Positions 13,485 through 19,555 of a stretch of DNA of 19,555 bases are shown here, piece by piece (within the stretch, counting starts at the first letter, position 1; each line of letters starts with the position of its first letter). A model generated the notes under the pieces. That model ran no database searches. It was not told the DNA's origin and saw nothing but the letters and a program-made list of their open reading frames with translations. Origin of the DNA: DATAYF01 sp036272735 (GTDB lineage: Bacteria > Chloroflexota > Ktedonobacteria > Ktedonobacterales > Ktedonobacteraceae). Where the stretch lies: positions 1 to 19,555 of the forward strand of contig DATAYF010000684.1 in the NCBI GenBank assembly GCA_036272735.1, written 5' to 3'. Made by a program: the position numbers and the translations under genes.

Positions 13485-15701
13485 ATGGCAACACAGGAGC
13501 AGTTCTGCGCAAACTGTGGGGCAGCGAACACGACGACGGCGCGCTTCTGTCAATATTGCGCCGCGCCGCTCCCCTTCAGACCTTCTACCGGAGCCCTTCC
13601 AGAGCAAACCTTGCTCAATGGCCGCTATCAACTTGAAACCCGTATCGGTCAGGGTGGCATGGGAGCCGTTTACAAAGCTACCGATACTCGTTTTAATAAC
13701 CGCCCGGTTGCTATCAAAGAAATGAGCAACGCCGGGCTTTCAGAAGGTCGTCTACAAGAGGCTGAAGACGCTTTTGAGCGCGAGTCGCACCTCTTGTCAG
13801 ATTTGCTGCACCCTAATTTGCCGCGCATTTACGATCATTTTGCCGAAAATGATCGCTCGTACCTGGTGATGGATTTTATCGAGGGCGAGTCGCTTGAGGA
13901 TTACGTTGAGCGGGCCAATGGCAGCCCCATGCCGCTCGACCAGGTGCTTACCTGGGGCGAAGAGCTGTGCGACGTGCTCACCTACCTGCACAACCATCAG
14001 CCGCCGATTGTCTTTCGCGATCTGAAGCCATCGAACGTCATGATTAGCAACGGGCATATCTTCTTGATCGATTTTGGCATTGCCCGCATCTTTAAACCTG
14101 GCCAGTCTCACGATACCACGGCGCTTGGCTCGCCAGGCTTTGCCGCGCCCGAACAGTACGGCAAGGCACAGAGCACGCCTCGTTCCGATATTTATAGCCT
14201 GGGCGCGCTTCTGCATTCCCTATTGACCGGTGTTGATCCAAGCGAGCAGCCGTTTTTCTTTCGCCCAGCGTCCCAGCTCAATCCTGCCGTATCGCCCGCG
14301 CTGGAAAACCTGTTGCAGCGCATGCTCGATATGGATTCTGATCGGCGTCCTGCCAGCGCGCAAGAGGTTGCGGCGGTGCTGCGCAACGTGCAGCATACAG
14401 GTGGAACGATGGCGTATGCCACTACCTCCATGCCATCGTTGCGGGCGAGCATGGCCCCGCCTGCCCCACCGCCATCGCATCAGATGTTACAGGACGCGTA
14501 CCATCTCTACTCACAGCACCGGCTCAATGAAGCCGCCACCAAGTACGATCAGGCGTTGCGACTCGATAATGGCGATGCGCAAGCCTGGCAGGGGCGTGGC
14601 CTCACGATGGCGATGTTAGGCAAACATCGCGAGGCCCTTGATGCTTTCGATCACGCCTTAAAAATCGACTCGTCCCTGGTGATCTCATTGAATGGCAAAG
14701 GAACCGCGCTGAACATGTTGCATCGCAACCAGGAGGCACTTGACGTTTTTGATCGAGCGGCGATGTTGGAACCGGATAACGCGGTGTCGTGGAACGGCAA
14801 GGGTGCGGTTTTAAGCGCGTTGGGCAAGGCGGACCAGGCGCTCAATGCTTTTGATGTTGCGCTCCACTTCGATCCCCATATGGCACAGGCATGGGGGAAC
14901 AAGGGCCTGGTGTTGCGGCAGATGCACCGCTATAGCGAAGCCTTGCGCGCTTTTGAAGAGGCGTTGACCTATGATCGGCACGCCATTACCTATATGAACG
15001 GCAAGGGCATGGTGCTCTTCGAGATGGGACGCTTTAAAGAGGCGTTGTCGGCATTCCAGGAGGCACTGGGTCGCAACAATAACTACGCGCCCGCCTGGTA
15101 TGGTATTGGCAATGTTTTGTATGCACAGCGACAGTTGCGTGGCGCGCTGGACGCATACGAACGTTCTGTGAAGGCGGACCCGCGTTTTGTGAAGGCGCTG
15201 GACCGCCGGGGCAATGTGCTGGCTGATATCGAGCGGCCCTACAAGGCACTGGAATCGTACGCAGAGGCGTTACGCATCGATCCGCGTTATGCACCGGCCT
15301 GGAACAGCAAAGGCAGCGTGTTATGCCAGCTAGAGCGTTATGAAGAGGCCCTTGAATCGTATAACCAGGCGGTGATCCTCAATCCCTCGGCGGCCCTGGC
15401 ATGGAATGGCAAGGGCAACGCATTTTACCACCTGCACAACTTCGACATGGCGCTCGACTCCTACAATCGTGCCCTGAGTATCAACCCGCGTATGATTTCC
15501 GCGTTGCATAATAAGTCGCTGGTGTTGAAACAGTTGAAGCGTTACGAGGAGGCACTGACAGCAGCCGAAGCGGCTATTCGCGTGGCCCCCAATGACCCTG
15601 ACAACTGGCAGCGTAAAGCCGAAGCGCTACGCAAGCTGCGCCGTGGTAGAGACGCGCGCGCGGCCGAGGCCGAGATGACGCGCCTGCGCTCGATTGCGTA
15701 G
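13485..15701 (+). CDS. Zinc-ribbon Ser/Thr protein kinase with 12 TPRs
   Basis: This 738-residue signalling protein has three parts. Residues 8-25 form a zinc ribbon (CANC and CQYC, four Cys). Residues about 47-305 are a Hanks-type kinase: GQGGMG loop (54-59), Lys77 in VAIKE, catalytic FRDLKPSN (Asp178, Asn183; Phe replaces the common His of HRD), DFG at 195-197 and AAPEQ at 219-223. Residues about 334-738 hold twelve 34-residue TPR units (for example AWNGKGNAFYHLHNFDMALD), which normally bind protein partners. No signal peptide or membrane helix is seen, so it should be cytosolic, unlike PknB-type receptor kinases. Its substrates are unknown. The ATG at 13485 lacks a good ribosome binding site but starts exactly before the zinc ribbon. 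Confidence 0.94.
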   Translation: MATQEQFCANCGAANTTTARFCQYCAAPLPFRPSTGALPEQTLLNGRYQLETRIGQGGMGAVYKATDTRFNNRPVAIKEMSNAGLSEGRLQEAEDAFERESHLLSDLLHPNLPRIYDHFAENDRSYLVMDFIEGESLEDYVERANGSPMPLDQVLTWGEELCDVLTYLHNHQPPIVFRDLKPSNVMISNGHIFLIDFGIARIFKPGQSHDTTALGSPGFAAPEQYGKAQSTPRSDIYSLGALLHSLLTGVDPSEQPFFFRPASQLNPAVSPALENLLQRMLDMDSDRRPASAQEVAAVLRNVQHTGGTMAYATTSMPSLRASMAPPAPPPSHQMLQDAYHLYSQHRLNEAATKYDQALRLDNGDAQAWQGRGLTMAMLGKHREALDAFDHALKIDSSLVISLNGKGTALNMLHRNQEALDVFDRAAMLEPDNAVSWNGKGAVLSALGKADQALNAFDVALHFDPHMAQAWGNKGLVLRQMHRYSEALRAFEEALTYDRHAITYMNGKGMVLFEMGRFKEALSAFQEALGRNNNYAPAWYGIGNVLYAQRQLRGALDAYERSVKADPRFVKALDRRGNVLADIERPYKALESYAEALRIDPRYAPAWNSKGSVLCQLERYEEALESYNQAVILNPSAALAWNGKGNAFYHLHNFDMALDSYNRALSINPRMISALHNKSLVLKQLKRYEEALTAAEAAIRVAPNDPDNWQRKAEALRKLRRGRDARAAEAEMTRLRSIA

Positions 15702-15820
15702 GGCAGTAAAATCTTCAGCATATTGCGGTCCTCCTGTAAATATTGGGAATCTGTGGCAAAAATGTGGTAATTCAATGAGTGAGCGACTGAAATGTTGTAT
15801 GTACTGTTTTTCCTCTGTGT

Positions 15821-15826
15821 TAGAAT
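15821..15826 (+). promoter_or_regulatory. Extended -10, probably giving a leaderless mRNA
   Basis: TAGAAT preceded by TGT ends only 6 nt before the ATG at 15833, so transcription would begin at or next to the start codon. No Shine-Dalgarno sequence can fit. This spacing is typical of leaderless genes. A clear -35 is absent; a TTGTAT box lies upstream but at 20 nt. Confidence 0.5.
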
Positions 15827-15832
15827 GAGAAA

Positions 15833-16819
15833 ATGGCAGATACTACTACCTTGGATGATTGGCTACGGGCAAGGCACAACAAATGGAATACACCGACCAG
15901 CTTGATCAATGAGTATGTACGGAAGGCAACTGGTTATGCAATTGCTCAAGCGAGCCGCGTCGTTCTTGGTCAAGATAACGAAGTCTATGATGTGACAACT
16001 GCCGGTCATCACCGGGTCATTGTCAGAATTTCGCACAAAGTTGACCCACGTTTCGTGGCTGAACGTTGGGCTTTGAATGCTGCTCGTCATGCCGGTGTAC
16101 CAACGCCCCAGGTGCTATTAGTTGAGCAAGCAGAATATGACAATATTCCCGCCACATTCTGTATTGAAGAAAAGGTACCGGGCAAACCGCTTGATGTGCT
16201 TCTCAAGGAGGGATTGAACGGCGACGCGAACAAAGCCATTGACCAAATCGGAGATGTGTTAGGTAAACTGCATAGCGTAAAAGTAGATGGCTTCGGCTAC
16301 CTCCAGCCTGACGCAAAAGGCCAGCAGACATCCTTTGCTGAAATAATGCTTATGGCGAATGAAAGGCAAACTGAGTTGTATGAGGCAGCAAAGAAATGGA
16401 ATGTACCGACAAAAAACATAACCGCTGGTTTAGAATTGTTGAATAATCATAGAGAACTGTACCAATTTAATACGCCTGCATTGGTGCATGGCGACTTAGG
16501 GCTGTCGCACATCTTCATAGATGGTGACCACATTAGTGGGGTTATTGATCTACAAGACTGCTCCGGGAACCATCCTGTCTTCGATCTGGTCAATTGGGAT
16601 GCGTATTGCAGCGAACTTGTACCAATGAGCAAGCTTGTAGCCTCATATGGGAACCAAAGCTTATTTACGGAGAGCTATGACGCCCTTTTTTACCTCGTCT
16701 TGCTACGAGAGTCGCTCATTATGCTCATGGTGAATGCGGCGCGTGAGAACCCAAACGGTATTCAAGGCTTTATAACCGAGATGGAACGTGCTTTGATGTA
16801 TTTTACCACTGCTAGCTAA
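15833..16819 (+). CDS. Aminoglycoside phosphotransferase-like kinase (APH family)
   Basis: The 328-residue protein has the eukaryotic-kinase-like APH/choline kinase fold. The N-lobe has RVVLGQDNEVYDV and VIVRISHK (the Lys-like ATP-binding strand), then the hinge region EEKVPGKPLD. The catalytic loop is VHGDLGLSHIFID, where the usual Asn five residues after Asp is His. The metal-binding segment is GVIDLQDCSGNHPVFDLVNW. Members phosphorylate aminoglycosides, macrolides, homoserine or other small hydroxyl compounds; the substrate cannot be told from sequence. The gene appears leaderless and lies at the start of an AT-richer stretch, unlike the GC-rich kinase gene before it, consistent with acquisition by transfer. 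The next gene is another predicted small-molecule kinase. Confidence 0.85.
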   Translation: MADTTTLDDWLRARHNKWNTPTSLINEYVRKATGYAIAQASRVVLGQDNEVYDVTTAGHHRVIVRISHKVDPRFVAERWALNAARHAGVPTPQVLLVEQAEYDNIPATFCIEEKVPGKPLDVLLKEGLNGDANKAIDQIGDVLGKLHSVKVDGFGYLQPDAKGQQTSFAEIMLMANERQTELYEAAKKWNVPTKNITAGLELLNNHRELYQFNTPALVHGDLGLSHIFIDGDHISGVIDLQDCSGNHPVFDLVNWDAYCSELVPMSKLVASYGNQSLFTESYDALFYLVLLRESLIMLMVNAARENPNGIQGFITEMERALMYFTTAS

Positions 16820-16893
16820 ACACCGCTTTCACGGCGTCCTGAGCATTTTGAATATGCAGCACTCCTGGAAGAATGAATGCAAAACAACTCTTG

Positions 16894-16922
16894 TTGCTGA
16901 ACAAAAAATTGCATAAGATACT
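16894..16922 (+). promoter_or_regulatory. Possible promoter of the P-loop kinase gene
   Basis: TTGCTG (16894-16899) and GATACT (16917-16922) are spaced by 17 nt and lie about 42 nt before the ATG at 16965. Both boxes deviate from consensus, so this is tentative. Confidence 0.35.
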
Positions 16923-16964
16923 CGTATGAAGAAATTGTAGCCTTGGCAAAGGGAAAAAAAAGGC

Positions 16965-17609
16965 ATGAGTCGACACGCTGTAGGTGCCTCATCATGTTTT
17001 GTGATTGCCATCACCGGAGCATCTGGCGCAGGAAAATCAACACTGGTAAAAGCATTGCTTCAGATTTTGGAGGATTCAGGAGCAATCTCCTTTGATGAGT
17101 ATGACCCTCGTTATGTTCCCACTACAAAATATCCAGTGAATATTACTCAATGGGTGAACGAAGGCGCTGATCCCGATCTCTGGGAAACACCTCAATTGGT
17201 TGCAGATCTTCACACCTTACGCAATGGACAATCTATCACATTACCAAAGAACAAAGGTGTTCTCCAGCCAACGTCATTTATTCTGCTTGAAGAGCCATTT
17301 GGCAGAGAACGAACGCCGATGAAGAATCTTGTTGACTTTGTGATTGCTCTTGACACGCCACTAGAAATTGCTCTGGCACGTCGGCTCTTGGAGATTCCTG
17401 ATCTCCCTTATTTCATTGAACATCCTCAAGAAAGTTACCCAGCTCTTCTACAGTATCTCCGCAATTATCTTTTTCACTCATCAAGAGAGTTGTACCTTGC
17501 AGTGAATGCACGTGTGTACAAGAATTGTGATCTCATTTTGGATGGAAGGAAACCAATTGATGAGCTAGCAGAAAACGTAGCCAAGATGATACGAGCTGTC
17601 TCAATGTGA
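16965..17609 (+). CDS. P-loop small-molecule kinase-like NTPase
   Basis: The 214-residue product carries a clear Walker A motif, GASGAGKST (18-26), after a hydrophobic strand CFVIAIT. Acidic residues follow at 44-47 (FDEYD), in the place where uridine kinase/phosphoribulokinase-like enzymes hold their substrate-binding Asp. Later segments VDFVIALDTPLEIALARRLL (about 123-142) resemble the second acidic strand and LID region. Together they suggest the uridine/nucleoside kinase-like P-loop superfamily, but the substrate is unknown. A weak ribosome binding site (AAAGGG) lies upstream of the ATG at 16965. It follows the APH-like gene, is equally AT-rich and may belong to the same transferred segment. 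A chloramphenicol-phosphotransferase-like or adenylylsulfate kinase-like role is an alternative. Confidence 0.75.
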   Translation: MSRHAVGASSCFVIAITGASGAGKSTLVKALLQILEDSGAISFDEYDPRYVPTTKYPVNITQWVNEGADPDLWETPQLVADLHTLRNGQSITLPKNKGVLQPTSFILLEEPFGRERTPMKNLVDFVIALDTPLEIALARRLLEIPDLPYFIEHPQESYPALLQYLRNYLFHSSRELYLAVNARVYKNCDLILDGRKPIDELAENVAKMIRAVSM

Positions 17610-17871
17610 CAACAAATTTGTTTGCATGGGTCGATGACAGAGAATACAGATTCTCCTGTCTTGGGGGTTTTTGTAACCGAAGCAGGGGTAGCACTCTCGT
17701 GACCCATTTTCCAGTTGATGCTCCTAAGATGAAAGTTATGAAGACATTTGAAGTGAGTACTGGCAAGAAAGTGCCTGGGCAAACCGCTCCACATCTGGCT
17801 TCTTCCATCGACACCTTGTAAATAGGAGAGCAAGATGCGAGAAGTTTTTTCTGATCATTTATGGTATCCTG
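17610..17871 (+). other. AT-rich spacer with nested stem-loops before the IscB remnant
   Basis: I support no gene here. A 7-bp stem ATGGGTC/GACCCAT (17626-17632/17701-17707) encloses a bulged 10-bp hairpin (17636-17645/17650-17654 and 17656-17660, loop ACAG, bulged C at 17655) followed by a G5T5 stretch. A T run follows the outer stem. This may be a terminator-like 3' structure of the preceding gene. Because IscB genes carry their guide (omega) RNA directly upstream, a decayed omega RNA is another possibility. Short open frames here look non-coding. Confidence 0.35.
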
Positions 17872-18222
17872 TTGTTACATTTTACCTGTCAACAAGTCGT
17901 TCCCCTACTGATAAAGGCAACTGGATATGGCAATCGACAGATGTGTTTACCTGACAAGTATGGATTTCCTCGCACCTCTGCTAAAGGAGCAAAGCAGGTG
18001 AAGTGGTTCCAGACAGGAGACATAGTAAAAGCTATCGTCACCACAGGCAAGAAGATTGGCACCTATTGTGGAAGAGTGGCCGTGCGTAGTTCAGGATCAT
18101 TCAACATCACGACGCAAACGAAAACCATCCAAGGCATTTCGTATCGGTATTGCCGGATGCTTCATCGAAGCGATGGCTATTCCTATGAGAAAGGAGCGGC
18201 TTTGTTTCCTCCCCATGCTTGA
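17872..18222 (+). pseudogene. C-terminal remnant of an IscB-type RNA-guided nuclease
   Basis: The 116-residue open frame carries the characteristic C-terminal region of IscB/IsrB-like proteins (RRXRR/HNH family of ISC elements, the ancestors of Cas9). Visible pieces are KATGYGNRQMC (15-25), YGFPRT (30-35), FQTGDIVKAIV (46-56), GRVAVRSSGSFNI (67-79) and ISYRYCRMLHRSDGYSY (89-105). Full-length proteins are about 400 or more residues. Missing here are the N-terminal PLMP domain, the RuvC I and II segments and the HNH domain, so it cannot cut DNA. Homology seems to begin near residue 9. The first residues and the TTG start at 17872 are arbitrary, because the frame is open back to 17752 with no recognisable IscB sequence. 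The natural 3' end appears intact, followed by an IS200/605-like end hairpin. Confidence 0.8.
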
Positions 18223-18231
18223 AAGCAGGGG
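18211..18231 (+). repeat. IS200/605-like right-end hairpin
   Basis: CCCC (18211-18214), a bulged A (18215) and TGCT (18216-18219) pair with AGCA (18224-18227) and GGGG (18228-18231) around a TGAA loop. The hairpin overlaps the stop codon of the IscB remnant. Short bulged hairpins at the 3' end of tnpB/iscB are typical of IS200/605 and ISC elements, where the single-strand transposase recognises them. The exact cleavage site was not identified. Confidence 0.55.
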
Positions 18232-18255
18232 TCTCTACAAAGCCGAATTTTTAGG

Positions 18256-19461
18256 ATGAACACCACAGATCTTTCGAAGTCGCGACTCGAGCGAATGCAT
18301 CACGTGTTGTCGGGATATGTCGAACGTCAAGAGATGCCTGGGCTTGTTGCCCTCGTCAGTCATCATGACGACGTTCATGTGGAAGTGCTCGGCACCCTGG
18401 CGTTCGGCGATCCGGCGCCAATGAAGCGCGACACCATCTTTCGCATTGCTTCGATCACCAAGCCCATCACCGCAGTTGCGGCAATGATTCTGGTAGAGGA
18501 ATGCAAGATACGGCTCGACGATTCGATCGAGCCGTGGCTGCCGGAACTTGCCAATCGTCGCGTGCTCAAATCCATCTCCTCGGATCTCGATGACACGGTG
18601 CCTGCGTTGCGCGCGATCACGCTTCGCGATCTGCTAACCTATAGCATGGGCTTCGGCAGTGTGATGGCGATGCCAGACACGTATCCAATCCAGAAGTTGA
18701 TCCGTGAATATCACATTGGCGGCGATGGCCCACAACCGCCGACGTACGCGCCTGGCATGGACGAATGGCTGCAGAAGCTCGGTTCGCTGCCGTGGTTGGC
18801 GCAACCGGGCGAGCGGTGGATGTATCAGGTGAGCGGCGATGTGCTTGGGGCCTTGATCGCGCGCATATCGGGACAATCGCTCGGCACGTTCATGCGCGAG
18901 CGCATCTTTGATCCGCTGGGCATGAAAGACACCGCTTTCCACGTGCCTGCTGAGAAAATCGACCGCTTGCCCTCGTTCTATTTTTTCAATCGTCAGACGA
19001 ACAAACTGGATGTTTTTGACGACGCGGCAAACAGTGCCTGGCAGCCTGAGCCGCCCTCCGAATCGGGCGGGGGCGGGCTCGTCTCGACGATCGATGACTA
19101 CTTCGCCTTCAGCCGCATGATGCTCAACAAAGGCTGGTACGGCCGCGAACAAATTCTTTCTCGCGCCACAGTGGAACTGATGACTTCAGACCACCTCACC
19201 CCTGAGCAACGCGCTGGCTCGGAAATCTTTTTCGGGACGCATGCCAGTTGGGGCTTAGGAATGGCGGTAGACATTCGGCGCAACGAAATTTTCCATACTC
19301 CAGGCCGATTCGGTTGGACCGGCGGCTTCGGCACAACGGCCTACATCGATCCTGCACAAGGAATGATCGGCATCCTCTTCACACAGCGCATGATGGATTC
19401 GCCGGAACCGCCCAAGGTCTTCACCGACTTCTGGACACTGGCGTATGGAGCAATGGAATAG
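18256..19461 (+). CDS. Serine hydrolase, class C beta-lactamase/esterase fold
   Basis: The 401-residue protein belongs to the serine beta-lactamase-like superfamily (class C beta-lactamase, D-Ala-D-Ala carboxypeptidase, family VIII esterase). The nucleophile motif is S66-I-T-K69 in RIASITKPI. The general-base tyrosine is Y190 in WMYQVSGD. A C-terminal HTPGRFGWTGGFGT supplies the KTG-equivalent region. LRDLLTYSMGF and FDPLGMKDTAF are family landmarks. No signal peptide is seen, so a cytosolic esterase or peptidase is more likely than a secreted antibiotic hydrolase. The ATG at 18256 has AGG directly against it, a poor ribosome binding arrangement, and lies 25 nt after the ISC end hairpin, so the original upstream signals may have been displaced. 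GC content jumps back to the level of the housekeeping genes. It ends 13 nt before palindrome P5. Confidence 0.9.
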   Translation: MNTTDLSKSRLERMHHVLSGYVERQEMPGLVALVSHHDDVHVEVLGTLAFGDPAPMKRDTIFRIASITKPITAVAAMILVEECKIRLDDSIEPWLPELANRRVLKSISSDLDDTVPALRAITLRDLLTYSMGFGSVMAMPDTYPIQKLIREYHIGGDGPQPPTYAPGMDEWLQKLGSLPWLAQPGERWMYQVSGDVLGALIARISGQSLGTFMRERIFDPLGMKDTAFHVPAEKIDRLPSFYFFNRQTNKLDVFDDAANSAWQPEPPSESGGGGLVSTIDDYFAFSRMMLNKGWYGREQILSRATVELMTSDHLTPEQRAGSEIFFGTHASWGLGMAVDIRRNEIFHTPGRFGWTGGFGTTAYIDPAQGMIGILFTQRMMDSPEPPKVFTDFWTLAYGAME

Positions 19462-19473
19462 GTCACAGATAAC

Positions 19474-19555
19474 GGCCAGCACACGGAATACATAAAGGAA
19501 CCTTAATGGTTTGACCAAACCATTAAGGTTCCTTTATGTATTCCGCGTGCTGGCC
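19474..19555. repeat. Palindrome P5 after the serine hydrolase
   Basis: Positions 19474-19513 pair with 19516-19555: 39 of 40 positions match, with one A/C mismatch (19483/19546) and a 2-nt centre. The right arm ends exactly at the window edge, so the full extent may be greater. The core shares ACATAAAGG and TTAATGGTTTG with P4, with AACC instead of TTTA between them in the left arm and the matching GGTT in the right arm. It starts 13 nt after the stop codon. Confidence 0.95.

Noticed and set aside
17606..17821. 71-codon open frame with a GTG overlapping the stop of the P-loop kinase gene
   Set aside because: The overlap looks like coupling, but the peptide matches no family I know, its composition is not distinctive and it runs through the stem-loop region. 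Kept only as a spacer.
17835..17954. 39-codon open frame with AGGAGAG before its ATG
   Set aside because: It overlaps the IscB remnant in another frame and shows no family pattern; the Shine-Dalgarno match alone is not enough.
3689..19546. Most mismatches in the palindromes are A/C on the plus strand and G-U on the minus strand, suggesting minus-strand RNA function
   Set aside because: Any single transition in a perfect palindrome gives A/C on one strand and G-U on the other, the sample is small, and P2 and P3 also contain pairs of the opposite sense.

Overview
The window looks like a chromosomal segment of a Gram-positive-type Chloroflexota bacterium, most plausibly Ktedonobacteria. This is an inference from protein style, not from a marker search: a zinc-ribbon/Ser-Thr kinase/TPR fusion, SH3-YkuD secreted proteins, a moderately GC-rich housekeeping backbone, and an IscB-type remnant. 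No rRNA, tRNA or CRISPR array was seen.

Layout. 1-489: a strong extended -10 promoter and a leader of about 400 nt packed with stem-loops, ending at rpsO (GTG start at 490). 760-1210: rpsO-pnp spacer with stem-loops. 1211-3649: pnp with an unusual RGG/YGG-rich C-terminal tail. 3834-4472: family 4 Fe-S uracil-DNA glycosylase ending in a clamp-binding motif. 4655-5710 (minus): YihY/BrkB-like membrane protein. 5938-6759 and 7020-7655: tandem secreted L,D-transpeptidase paralogues, the second with its SH3 domain largely deleted. 7833-8363 (minus): unknown protein. 8381-8612: a fold-back (MITE-like) element. 8672-11509 (minus): class A penicillin-binding protein with an Asn-rich tail. 11782-12339: small membrane protein overlapping rsmA (12330-13190). 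13485-15701: zinc-ribbon kinase with 12 TPRs. 15833-18231: an AT-richer accessory stretch with an APH-like kinase, a P-loop kinase-like NTPase and the 3' remnant of an IscB-bearing insertion element. 18256-19461: a beta-lactamase-fold serine hydrolase.

Functional themes are RNA processing and translation (rpsO, pnp, rsmA), DNA repair (UDG), and cell-wall synthesis and remodelling (PBP, two YkuD proteins). The right third is accessory.

The most unusual feature is a set of five long, nearly perfect palindromes (25-40 bp stems). Each lies 13-85 nt downstream of a stop codon, and none has a U-tract directly after it. They fall into at least two related pairs (4556-4619 with 6784-6847; 7717-7770 with 19474-19555). 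In the second pair, four base pairs differ in both arms at once, so the arms change together. The IscB remnant and the structured rpsO leader are the other two points most worth following up.
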